Source: an uncultured Odoribacter sp. (GTDB taxonomy: Bacteria; Bacteroidota; Bacteroidia; Bacteroidales; Marinifilaceae). From it: a stretch of 6,017 nt of DNA. The DNA is taken from contig CAMRAP010000109.1 of the NCBI GenBank assembly GCA_947039985.1, positions 1 to 6,017 of the forward strand, given 5' to 3'. Shown piece after piece: positions 1-6,017 of the stretch (positions within the stretch are counted from its first letter, which is position 1; every line of letters begins with the position of its first letter). The notes under the pieces were generated by a model. The model searched no databases. It had not been told where the DNA came from and worked only from the letters and a program-made list of their open reading frames with translations. The position numbers were made by a program, and so were the translations under genes.

Positions 1-1446
1 ACTTTAAATCCATATGAACATGGTGAGTGTTATGTTACCGATGATGGTGCAGAAACCGATTTAGATCTTGGTCATTACGAGAGATTTACAGGCTGTCCAA
101 CTTCACAAGCCAATAACATTACCACAGGACGTATTTATCAAAACGTTATCAATAAAGAAAGACGGGGAGATTATTTAGGTAAAACAGTTCAAATTGTACC
201 ACATATTACGGACGAAATCAAACGTAATATCAAATTACTAGGAACTAAAAACGAATACGATGTCGTTATTACCGAAATAGGAGGAACTGTTGGAGATATA
301 GAATCTCTTCCTTTTATTGAAGCTGTCCGTCAGTTGAGATGGGAATTAGGAGAAAAGTCTGCACTGATTCACCTAACTCTTGTTCCTTTTCTTTCAGCTT
401 CTGGCGAATTAAAAACAAAACCTACTCAACATTCGGTTAAAGCACTACTTGAAATTGGGGTACAACCTGATGTACTGGTTCTACGAACCGAGCATGAACT
501 AAATACTGATCTACGTCGAAAGGTTGCATTATTCTGTAATGTTAAACCAAAGGCAGTAATCCAATCTATCGATGTTCCTACCATCTATGAAGTTCCAATC
601 AAGATGCGAGAAGAGAAACTAGATGAAATTGTATTAGAACAACTAGGACTTCCTCTCAATAGTGATCCTGAATTAGAGGCTTGGAGTAAATTCCTTTATA
701 AATTAAACAATTACAGCAAGGAGGTTAACATTGGATTAGTTGGTAAATATGTAGAACTACATGATGCCTATAAATCCATTGTTGAAAGTTTTATCCACGC
801 AGGAGCTGTAAATGACTGTAAAGTAAATATCAATTGGATCCACAGTGAAGAGGTTAATGAGAACAATGCTGAATCTACATTTAAACATTTAGATGGCATT
901 CTAGTTGCTCCTGGATTTGGACACCGTGGTATTGCTGGTAAATTAATAGCAATTGAGTATGCAAGAACTAACAATGTTCCTTTTTTCGGAATTTGTTTAG
1001 GTATGCAAATGGCTGTAATTGAATTTGCTCGCAATGTTTTAAAAATGGAAGGAGCTGATTCAACTGAAATGTCAGCAAAAACACAATATCCTGTTATAGA
1101 CCTGATGGATTCACAACAGGATGTCACTGAAAAAGGTGGAACAATGCGTTTAGGTGCCTATGCTTGTGAATTATTGGAAGGATCAAAAGCTTATGAAGCT
1201 TATGGTCAAAAAGAGATACAAGAGAGACATCGCCACCGTTACGAATTTAACAGTAAATACCGTGATGCATTTGAAAAAGCTGGAATGATTACAACAGGTA
1301 TCAATCCTGATTCACAACTGACTGAGATTGTCGAAATCCCTTCTCATAAATGGTTTGTTGGTGTACAATTTCATCCTGAATATAAGAGTTTAGTTATTAA
1401 ACCACATCCTTTATTTATTGCTTTTATAAAAGCATGTTTATCATAA
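1..1446 (+). CDS. pyrG: CTP synthase, 5'-truncated by window edge
   Basis: Cytosolic enzyme that makes CTP from UTP, ATP and glutamine, the last step of de novo pyrimidine nucleotide synthesis. The frame is open from base 1 and gives 481 residues before TAA. CTP synthases have about 535-540, so roughly 55 N-terminal residues, including the ATP P-loop, lie upstream. An ATG at 334 is internal, not the start. The synthetase part shows LDLGHYERFTG (residue about 22 on), GGTVGDIESLPF (about 94-105) and KTKPTQHSVK. The glutamine amidotransferase part begins near residue 242 (NIGLVGKY) and carries the oxyanion-loop APGFGHRG (about 303-310), the nucleophile Cys332 in GICLGMQ, and His458/Glu460 in FHPE. 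All catalytic triad members are intact. It is followed 32 nt later by yidC on the same strand, with no terminator between them, so co-transcription is likely. Identification is secure. Confidence 0.98.
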   Translation, partial: TLNPYEHGECYVTDDGAETDLDLGHYERFTGCPTSQANNITTGRIYQNVINKERRGDYLGKTVQIVPHITDEIKRNIKLLGTKNEYDVVITEIGGTVGDIESLPFIEAVRQLRWELGEKSALIHLTLVPFLSASGELKTKPTQHSVKALLEIGVQPDVLVLRTEHELNTDLRRKVALFCNVKPKAVIQSIDVPTIYEVPIKMREEKLDEIVLEQLGLPLNSDPELEAWSKFLYKLNNYSKEVNIGLVGKYVELHDAYKSIVESFIHAGAVNDCKVNINWIHSEEVNENNAESTFKHLDGILVAPGFGHRGIAGKLIAIEYARTNNVPFFGICLGMQMAVIEFARNVLKMEGADSTEMSAKTQYPVIDLMDSQQDVTEKGGTMRLGAYACELLEGSKAYEAYGQKEIQERHRHRYEFNSKYRDAFEKAGMITTGINPDSQLTEIVEIPSHKWFVGVQFHPEYKSLVIKPHPLFIAFIKACLS

Positions 1447-1478
1447 CATCATTAACCTTATTACTTATATTTTAAAAT

Positions 1479-3326
1479 ATGGATAAAAATTCAATCACTG
1501 GTATAGTCATTATATTCCTTATACTAATAGGCTTTCATTTTTTTACTCGCCCAAGCACAGAAGAGGTTCGGGAAATTCAACGGCAAGACTCAATCATACG
1601 TGTTGAGCAAACGAAAATGGAACTGGCTGCACTACAGCAACAACAAAATATAGCAGTAGCCCAAACAGCTACTAATGCTATCAGCACCACTGCTGGCTTT
1701 CTACAAGATAGTCTTGCAAACAGAACAATCGTATTAGAGAACGATAAAATAAAATTGCACCTTACTACTCGTGGAGGACGCATCACTTTTGTTGATTTAA
1801 AAGAGTACAGAACTCACGATTCTTTACCACTGATCCTCTGGAAAAATGGAGAATCAGCAATGGGAATGAATTTCTATGCTCGTAATCAAGAAATTAACAC
1901 CGAAAAATTTCTCTTCTCTCCTAGCACAACAGAAACAACACTATATGCAAAGGACAATACGCAAACCATTTCTATGCGTTTGTATGCTGATAGTACAAAG
2001 ACAAAATATATTGAATATCAATATTCTCTAGCTCCAGATAGCTATATGATGGATTTTAATATCATCACTCATAACATGGGAGATGTTATTGCTTCTAGTT
2101 CATCTTTTTTGACTCTATATTGGGGGGTGAATATGCCACAATTAGAGAAAAGCAAAGAATTTGAAAGTAGATACACAGGTGTATATTACAAATTTTTTGA
2201 AGATAATGTAGACTATCTATCATTAACTTCAGATGAAGAAAAGGAAACATTCCCAACAAAAATACAATGGATTGATTTCAAACAACAGTTTTTCTCTTCT
2301 ATTTTAATCCCAGAAACTCCATTTAGTGATATTTCACTTTCAACTAAAAGCAGTGAGAAAACTGGATACCTAAAAGATGTATATGCCGAAATTCCTCTAC
2401 CATATAATGGTAAAATGGATGAACAATATAAGATGAAGTTTTTCTTCGGTCCTAACTCATACAATGTATTGAAAACTTACGGAGCTGATATTAATCTACC
2501 AGGAGTGATTGATATGGGATGGAAATGGATTGCTTGGTTTAATAAATACTTGGTAATTCCTATTTTTAACTTCCTGCAAGAGAATACAACTTTCAATTAT
2601 GGTATTATCATCTTGTTATTGACTTTAATTATAAAACTGGCTCTTTTCCCATTGACCTATAAATCTTATATGTCACAAGCAAAAATGAGGGTATTAAAGC
2701 CACAAATTGACGAGCTAACTAAGAAATTTCCTGCTGATAAAGCCATGGAACGCCAACAAGCAACCATGAAACTATACAAACAAGCAGGAGTTAATCCAAT
2801 GGGTGGATGCTTACCCATGTTAATACAGATGCCTATCTTGATAGCACTGTTTTATTTCTTCCCAGGAGCGATTGAATTACGCCAACAAGGCTTCCTTTGG
2901 GCAACAGACTTGGCATCATACGACTCTATTGCTACTTTACCATTTACAATTCCATATTATGGTAACCATGTCAGTCTTTTCTGTTTATTGATGACTGCTA
3001 CCAATATTATCTATATGGTAATGAATAGTAAAAATCAGCCGCAAAACGATCAAATGAAAGGAATGCAAACCATGATGTATATCATGCCAGTTATGTTCTT
3101 ATTTATCTTCAATAGCTATTCTTCAGGATTAAGCTACTATTACTTTATTGCAACTTTAATCACTATTTTGCAAACTTGGATCATTCGCAAATTTGTTGAT
3201 GATAAAAAGTTGCTAAGAAAAATGGAACTGTCAAAAACAAAACCAAGCAAAAAATCAAAGTTTCAACAACGGATTGAAGACATGCAGAGAATGCAACAAC
3301 AGAGAATAAAAGACAAAAAGAAATAA
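1479..3326 (+). CDS. yidC: Membrane protein insertase YidC (Oxa1 family)
   Basis: Inner-membrane insertase that places membrane proteins in the lipid bilayer, alone or with SecYEG. The 615-residue length fits long Bacteroidetes YidC. Visible parts: an N-terminal membrane anchor (about residues 6-23); a Gln/Ala-rich linker (about 45-65); a periplasmic beta-rich domain (about 70-345); then the five-helix insertase core. Core helices lie near 373-392, 446-465, 498-516, 533-551 and 553-572. Lys386 in the first core helix sits where E. coli has the essential groove Arg366, a conservative replacement. MGGCLPMLIQMP (441 on) and the AKMRVLKPQ cytoplasmic stretch are family signatures. The tail after about 580 is strongly basic (ends KDKKK), as expected for ribosome contact. 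The ATG at 1479 gives a proper anchor and follows an A/T-rich leader without a Shine-Dalgarno, normal for this phylum. It is the second gene of the pyrG unit, ended by the hairpin right after its stop. Confidence 0.97.
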   Translation: MDKNSITGIVIIFLILIGFHFFTRPSTEEVREIQRQDSIIRVEQTKMELAALQQQQNIAVAQTATNAISTTAGFLQDSLANRTIVLENDKIKLHLTTRGGRITFVDLKEYRTHDSLPLILWKNGESAMGMNFYARNQEINTEKFLFSPSTTETTLYAKDNTQTISMRLYADSTKTKYIEYQYSLAPDSYMMDFNIITHNMGDVIASSSSFLTLYWGVNMPQLEKSKEFESRYTGVYYKFFEDNVDYLSLTSDEEKETFPTKIQWIDFKQQFFSSILIPETPFSDISLSTKSSEKTGYLKDVYAEIPLPYNGKMDEQYKMKFFFGPNSYNVLKTYGADINLPGVIDMGWKWIAWFNKYLVIPIFNFLQENTTFNYGIIILLLTLIIKLALFPLTYKSYMSQAKMRVLKPQIDELTKKFPADKAMERQQATMKLYKQAGVNPMGGCLPMLIQMPILIALFYFFPGAIELRQQGFLWATDLASYDSIATLPFTIPYYGNHVSLFCLLMTATNIIYMVMNSKNQPQNDQMKGMQTMMYIMPVMFLFIFNSYSSGLSYYYFIATLITILQTWIIRKFVDDKKLLRKMELSKTKPSKKSKFQQRIEDMQRMQQQRIKDKKK

Positions 3327-3327
3327 C

Positions 3328-3361
3328 AAAAAAAGTTGAGGCTTCCACCTCAACTTTTTTT
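3328..3361. terminator. Bidirectional intrinsic terminator between yidC and dapA
   Basis: A perfect 14-bp inverted repeat: seven A plus GTTGAGG (3328-3341), a 6-nt loop (3342-3347), and CCTCAAC plus seven T (3348-3361). It starts 1 nt after the yidC stop and lies 22 nt beyond the dapA stop at 3384. Because the arms end in A and T runs, the RNA from either strand has a hairpin followed by U residues, so one element can end both convergent transcripts. Confidence 0.92.
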
Positions 3362-3383
3362 ATCGTTTATATTTTTATAGTTC

Positions 3384-4259
3384 TTAGCTTATAGCTACTT
3401 CTAGTCGTCTATATAAATCTTCTCCAACAGGAACTAAAGGCAAACGCAAAGTATTGTGCTTAATAACTCCAGCAGCATGCAGAGCCGCTTTTATTCCAGC
3501 TGGGTTACCTTCTTCAAAAAGCAATTTACATAAATCTGACAAATCTATATGTAACTTTTGTGCCGTAGAAAAATCTCCTTTAGCGATACTATTAACTAAG
3601 TTAGAACATTTTTGAGGTAATACGTTGGCTGCAACGGAAATTACACCATCAAATCCCATTGCCATCAATGGTAAGGTAATGACATCATCACCTGATAAAG
3701 CAATAAAGTTCGAATCTTTCAACTTTAAAATATCTGTCGCCTGCTCAAAGTTACCAGAAGCTTCTTTCAAAGCTATTATATTTAAAAATTCCTGCTCCAA
3801 ACGCACAACAGTTTCGGCACTTATACTCACTCCTGTTCTACTGGGTACATTGTATAAACAAATAGGCAAAGGAGACAATTCAGCAATTGCTTTAAAATGT
3901 TGATACATTCCCTCTTGACTTGGCTTGTTATAGTAAGGGGTAACACTTAATATCCCTTGACATCGTTTTAAGTATTCGGCCTCCTGTATCTCACGAATCA
4001 CTTCATTCGTATCATTCCCACCAATACCTACCATCAAAGGCAGACGACCATTATTCACATCAGCAATTATATTTACAACTTCTGTCCGCTCTACTGCATT
4101 CAAGGTAGCTGTCTCCGCAGTTGTACCTAAAGCAACTAAAAAATCGACACCGCCTTCAATAACATGAGTGACTAAACGGCCTAATGATTCTTTGTCAATA
4201 TTTAAGTTTTCATCAAAAGGAGTAATTAAAGCCACTCCTGTTCCTACAAATCTGTCCAT
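3384..4259 (-). CDS. dapA: 4-hydroxy-tetrahydrodipicolinate synthase
   Basis: Cytosolic aldolase-type enzyme that condenses pyruvate with aspartate semialdehyde, the entry step to diaminopimelate (cell wall) and lysine. The 291-residue length is the family norm. Active-site residues are all present: Thr46/Thr47 in GTTAE, Tyr110 in PYYNKP, Tyr136 in LYNVPSRTG with Arg141, and the Schiff-base Lys165 in ALKEASG. The motif reads GTTAE rather than the GTTGE of E. coli, a mild variant. GxxGGN (78-82) and GDD (about 194-196) follow the N-acetylneuraminate lyase/DapA superfamily pattern. Intact catalytic tyrosine and arginine plus close similarity along the length favour DapA over other superfamily members. 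The start ATG at 4259 lies 2 nt after the stop of the upstream unknown gene, so it has no room for its own leader or lysine riboswitch and is probably translated from a shared mRNA. Confidence 0.96.
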   Translation of the reverse strand: MDRFVGTGVALITPFDENLNIDKESLGRLVTHVIEGGVDFLVALGTTAETATLNAVERTEVVNIIADVNNGRLPLMVGIGGNDTNEVIREIQEAEYLKRCQGILSVTPYYNKPSQEGMYQHFKAIAELSPLPICLYNVPSRTGVSISAETVVRLEQEFLNIIALKEASGNFEQATDILKLKDSNFIALSGDDVITLPLMAMGFDGVISVAANVLPQKCSNLVNSIAKGDFSTAQKLHIDLSDLCKLLFEEGNPAGIKAALHAAGVIKHNTLRLPLVPVGEDLYRRLEVAIS

Positions 4260-4261
4260 GA

Positions 4262-4792
4262 TTATAATTTGTTTATTCTAGCTAGTAATTCTATCAATTT
4301 ATCCATAAATTCTTCCGCATCTTTTGCATCACCAATAATAATGTCAGCAACACTATCTGCTTTCTTCATACTTGAAATACAACAAGCATTTGAATTAGTC
4401 AATACATATTGAACCATTGCGCTAGAATTTGCAGTCAAATCGATCAATAAATCATATTTTTTTGCCATCATTGCGTATAAGTGATCATTTTGAATTTTTC
4501 CTCTAAATCCTAATTCTTCATTTTTCAAAATTACAGTACCCATACAAGAAGGAGTATCTTCCCCCTCAGACACAATACATAGCGTATCAAAGACTCCTCC
4601 TTCTATCTTTTTCGATAACTTTTTCAAGCACAATTGAGGATCAAAATCAGCAGACCAAAACACGAGGCAAGTTTTTATCTCTTCTAAAGTTTTATAAACA
4701 ACCGCCCTACTCTCTGGCCTTCTTTTCTTCACCAACGAATCTTCTTTAAACTTAAAAAGTATATTATTGATTATTTTTTTCATAGTATCCAT
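4262..4792 (-). CDS. Conserved Bacteroidetes protein of unknown function (DUF6913-like)
   Basis: Function unknown. The protein is about 176 residues with no signal peptide, no membrane segment and a basic N-terminus (MDTMKKIINN, then KKRRPESR). The middle alternates strand-like and helical stretches, and KYDLLIDLT (about residues 126-134) followed by a helix and a Cys-Cys pair resembles the DUF6913 pattern I recall from Bacteroidetes; this is memory-based, not searched. Start choice: the frame can be extended to a TTG at 4807, but that TTG overlaps a possible -7 box (TATTTTTG, 4812-4805) and TTG starts are rare here, so ATG 4792 is preferred, with ATG 4783 (MKKIINN) a close alternative. The stop lies 2 nt before dapA, which points to an operon and perhaps translational coupling. 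Expression with dapA does not prove a role in lysine synthesis. It is probably cytoplasmic. Confidence 0.85.
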   Translation of the reverse strand: MDTMKKIINNILFKFKEDSLVKKRRPESRAVVYKTLEEIKTCLVFWSADFDPQLCLKKLSKKIEGGVFDTLCIVSEGEDTPSCMGTVILKNEELGFRGKIQNDHLYAMMAKKYDLLIDLTANSSAMVQYVLTNSNACCISSMKKADSVADIIIGDAKDAEEFMDKLIELLARINKL

Positions 4793-4825
4793 TATATCGT
4801 ACGACAAAAATAATAATAATAAAAT

Positions 4826-4856
4826 GAAACCTACTGCTTTGTTATATCTTCTACAA
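4826..4856 (-). promoter_or_regulatory. Candidate promoter for the DUF6913-like/dapA unit
   Basis: On the minus strand, TTG (4856-4854) is followed after 20 nt by TAGGTTTC (4833-4826), seven of eight matches to the Bacteroidetes -7 consensus TAnnTTTG. It would start RNA around 4820, leaving a leader of about 30 nt before ATG 4792. A competing full -7 match, TATTTTTG (4812-4805), lacks a TTG at the right distance and would leave almost no leader. Only mapping of the RNA start would separate them. Confidence 0.4.
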
Positions 4857-4890
4857 AAAACAACTTAATTGAAAAAAAACAACATAATGC

Positions 4891-4921
4891 TTGCATTATA
4901 TATTTTTTTACCCTATCTTTG
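4891..4921 (+). promoter_or_regulatory. Promoter of tRNA-Arg (Bacteroidetes sigma type)
   Basis: TTG (4891-4893), 20-nt spacer, then TATCTTTG (4914-4921), a full match to the -33/-7 consensus TTG-N19-21-TAnnTTTG. The tRNA begins 20 nt downstream, so transcription should start roughly 10-15 nt before the mature 5' end. This is the best promoter in the window, fitting a highly expressed RNA. Confidence 0.85.
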
Positions 4922-4941
4922 CATCGCTTTAAAAGAGAAAC

Positions 4942-5014
4942 GGACTCGTGGCTTAATGGATAGAGCACTTGGTTACGGCCCAAGAGGTTGTGGGTTCGAC
5001 TCCCGCCGAGTTCA
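4942..5014 (+). tRNA. tRNA-Arg (anticodon ACG)
   Basis: A full 73-nt cloverleaf can be drawn. The acceptor is GGACTCG (4942-4948) with CGAGTTC (5007-5013), one G-U pair. The D stem is GCTT (4951-4954) with GAGC (4963-4966). The anticodon stem is CTTGG (4968-4972) with CCAAG (4980-4984), loop 4973-4979, anticodon ACG at 4975-4977. The variable loop is 5 nt. The T stem is GTGGG (4990-4994) with CCCGC (5002-5006), loop TTCGACT. The D loop has an A at position 20, an arginine identity element. A34 should be edited to inosine by TadA to read CGU, CGC and CGA. The discriminator is A5014 and the genome continues CCG, so the full CCA end is not encoded and must be added enzymatically. It is a stand-alone gene, divergent from the DUF6913-like/dapA unit. 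Confidence 0.97.
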
Positions 5015-5021
5015 CCGTGAC

Positions 5022-5044
5022 GCTTGAAAATCAAGATTTTAAGC
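5022..5044. repeat. Imperfect palindrome just 3' of tRNA-Arg
   Basis: GCTT-G-AAAATC (5022-5032) faces GATTTT-AAGC (5035-5044) around a central AA, giving ten complementary pairs with one bulged G (5026). It begins 7 nt after the mature tRNA end. It could fold in the tRNA trailer RNA or be a remnant of a recombinase site; the sequence alone does not decide. Confidence 0.5.
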
Positions 5045-5046
5045 AG

Positions 5047-5069
5047 AACAGGGACTAAAACAGGGACTA
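5047..5069 (+). repeat. Tandem 12-nt repeat duplicating a terminator arm
   Basis: AACAGGGACTA occurs at 5047-5057 and again at 5059-5069, offset by 12 nt. The second copy is the left arm of the terminator at 5057-5090; the first is a spare arm that could pair with the same right arm over a longer loop. Confidence 0.8.
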
Positions 5070-5090
5070 TTTAATTATAGTCCCTGTTTT
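5057..5090 (+). terminator. Intrinsic terminator of tRNA-Arg transcript
   Basis: Perfect 14-bp stem: AAAACAGGGACTAT (5057-5070) with ATAGTCCCTGTTTT (5077-5090), a 6-nt AT loop, and T residues on the 3' side (5087-5091). It lies about 43 nt after the tRNA. The A run on the 5' arm would let it stop transcription from the other strand too, shielding the dapA unit from the right. Confidence 0.85.
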
Positions 5091-5091
5091 T

Positions 5092-5415
5092 ATTGGTGGC
5101 TAAACGATCTTTTCCATTTTTTTTCCACAAGCAAACAGAAAGGTAATAGACCACCTACTAAAAGAGTGAAGTTGTTCATTGTCATTTTTGACGGTAAAAT
5201 GTCTGGAATATTCTGATAAATGCAGGTGTTTGTACAAAAATGACTCTGAGTTGATAGAATGCGGTAAAAATTATTTTGATTTTGCTTGTTAAATTATTTT
5301 CTGCATAAAAATATCAGTGTAAAGCAATATATATATATGTATTTTACAACATACTGACAAAAAGAATGTTAGTCAACTCTGTCCACGGGTGGGATAAAAG
5401 AAAATAAACATCTAA
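5092..5415. other. Gene-poor AT-rich spacer
   Basis: No gene, RNA or convincing promoter could be supported here on either strand; all frames are broken by frequent stops. Small items seen: an eight-T run near 5120, a (AT)6 run at 5327-5338, and a short G/C-rich patch with CCAC and GTGG facing each other (5383-5391). A partial -7-like TTATTTTG at 5271-5278 has a TTG only 17 nt upstream, too close to count. Confidence 0.5.
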
Positions 5416-5445
5416 TTGGTAATCTACATGCATTTATTATCTTTA
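5416..5445 (+). promoter_or_regulatory. Promoter of the small lipoprotein gene
   Basis: TTG (5416-5418), 19-nt spacer, TATCTTTA (5438-5445), seven of eight matches to TAnnTTTG. RNA would start near 5452, giving a leader of about 20 nt. TGCAT (5429-5433) and ATGCA (5445-5449) form an inverted repeat flanking the -7 box, a possible but unproven operator. Confidence 0.65.
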
Positions 5446-5471
5446 TGCAACTTTAATTAAAAATTTAAAAC

Positions 5472-5822
5472 ATGAAAAAAACATTGTTTGTATTTGCGCT
5501 AATGGTGATGGTGCTTGCTGGGTGTTCGAAAGATGCTGATGAAAGTTATTCACTTGATGGAACAACATGGATGGGTGTCGATACGGAAGACGGAGTGTAT
5601 GCAGAACACATATTTAAATTTCAAAAAACAACCTTGACGTCTCAAAGTTTTATGTATTATGATAGTGAAACAGTAGAGTCAAGGCTAGCAAACGGAACAT
5701 ATACATACACGGCACCTCTCATTACTATTGAACTTGATGAGGGAACTACTCTGACAGGAACCATCAAGGATAGTGTTATGGTAATAAAGTGGAGTAAGTT
5801 AAGGGACTTTGTAAAACAGTAA
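5472..5822 (+). CDS. Small secreted lipoprotein, function unknown
   Basis: A 116-residue protein with a type II signal peptide: MKKTLF, a hydrophobic core, then the lipobox LAGC with lipidated Cys18. The mature start Ser-Lys-Asp-Ala-Asp-Glu is rich in acidic residues, like the lipoprotein export signal of Bacteroidetes, so outer-membrane and possibly cell-surface location is likely. The rest (about 27-112) alternates short beta strands and turns: LDGTTWMGV, a Phe-Lys-Phe strand, GTYTYTAPLITIEL, LTGTIKDSVMVIKW. This looks like a small lipocalin-like or beta-barrel/sandwich fold, as in many Bacteroides lipoproteins, but I recognise no named family and assign no substrate. It has no catalytic motif. 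The ATG follows an A-rich leader and its own promoter, and a short hairpin follows the stop, so it is probably monocistronic. Its isolation from any SusC/SusD-type partner gives no clue to its role. Confidence 0.85.
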   Translation: MKKTLFVFALMVMVLAGCSKDADESYSLDGTTWMGVDTEDGVYAEHIFKFQKTTLTSQSFMYYDSETVESRLANGTYTYTAPLITIELDEGTTLTGTIKDSVMVIKWSKLRDFVKQ

Positions 5823-5836
5823 TACCAACCGACATA

Positions 5837-5857
5837 AAAGAGGACTAACACCTCTTT
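5837..5857 (+). terminator. Short terminator after the lipoprotein gene
   Basis: AAAGAGG (5837-5843), 7-nt loop, CCTCTTT (5851-5857), then ATTTA. The stem is only 7 bp and the T tract is interrupted, so termination may be partial. The opposite strand also has a T-rich tail. Confidence 0.6.
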
Positions 5858-6017
5858 ATTTACGTTCCCAAATTTGATAGCCTTGTTTTTATAAACGTAT
5901 TCCGTGCAAACTTATGTAACACGACAGTAACCGTCCAAAGAACTACGTCCTGCATTTCAATGATAAAATTTCACAATGCATAACGATGTTCTATTCAGTA
6001 TTCTTTTTCCATTTGTG

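Noticed and set aside
768..1127. 119-codon open frame on the minus strand inside pyrG
   Set aside because: It lies wholly opposite the amidotransferase domain of an intact pyrG and has no domain or promoter of its own.
1447..1478. Possible separate promoter for yidC (TATATTTT before the start)
   Set aside because: No TTG at the right distance, and the 32-nt gap has no terminator; co-transcription with pyrG is simpler.
3625..3903. 92-codon open frame on the plus strand inside dapA
   Set aside because: Antisense to the intact dapA catalytic region; the product has no recognisable features.
4793..4941. Lysine riboswitch or leader for the dapA unit
   Set aside because: The divergent spacer is short and AT-rich with no extended stem structures, and dapA itself has only a 2-nt gap in front.
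4831..5034. 67-codon open frame on the minus strand
   Set aside because: It is the antisense of the tRNA-Arg gene and its flanks; such peptides (with SRTHNLLGR-like text) are a well-known artefact of translating tRNA genes backwards.
5091..5471. CRISPR array, small RNA or toxin-antitoxin pair in the long spacer
   Set aside because: No regularly spaced repeats, no acceptable promoter-terminator pair and no paired short frames were found.
5657..5851. 64-codon open frame on the minus strand over the lipoprotein gene
   Set aside because: Its coding text mirrors the lipoprotein gene, which has a signal peptide, promoter and terminator of its own.

Overview
The window looks like a chromosomal segment of a Bacteroidales bacterium, most likely Bacteroides or a close relative. 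The signs are AT-rich DNA, Bacteroidetes-type promoters (TTG, 19-21 nt, TAnnTTTG), no obvious Shine-Dalgarno sequences, a 615-residue YidC with a large periplasmic domain and basic tail, a DUF6913-like protein, and a lipoprotein whose mature N-terminus is Ser-Lys-Asp-Ala-Asp-Glu. Genus is inferred from these features only.

Layout. Positions 1-1446 (+) hold the 3' nine-tenths of pyrG (CTP synthase), cut off by the window edge. After 32 nt comes a complete yidC (1479-3326, +), the inner-membrane protein insertase; the two are probably co-transcribed. A 14-bp hairpin with A and T arms (3328-3361) ends this unit and, read the other way, the convergent unit on the minus strand. That unit is a conserved protein of unknown function (DUF6913-like, 4262-4792) followed, after 2 nt, by dapA (3384-4259), the first committed step of the diaminopimelate/lysine pathway. 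Divergent from it is a tRNA-Arg(ACG) gene (4942-5014, +) with a very good Bacteroides promoter in front and a strong terminator behind (5057-5090). About 380 bp with no recognisable gene follows. Then comes a small orphan lipoprotein gene (5472-5822, +) with its own promoter and a short terminator. The last 160 bp hold no supportable gene.

How it fits together. The first 5 kb is core housekeeping: pyrimidine nucleotide synthesis, membrane protein insertion, cell-wall/lysine precursor synthesis and arginine decoding. Past the tRNA the character changes to sparse, probably strain-variable DNA with one small secreted lipoprotein. tRNA genes are common integration points, so this boundary is the most natural place to look for past insertion. 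No integrase, second att copy, CRISPR array, toxin-antitoxin pair or phage-defence gene is visible. I found no convincing new multi-gene system; the items worth a second look are modest: the duplicated terminator arm and palindrome behind the tRNA, the orphan lipoprotein, the unknown protein coupled to dapA, and the broken reading frames at the right edge.
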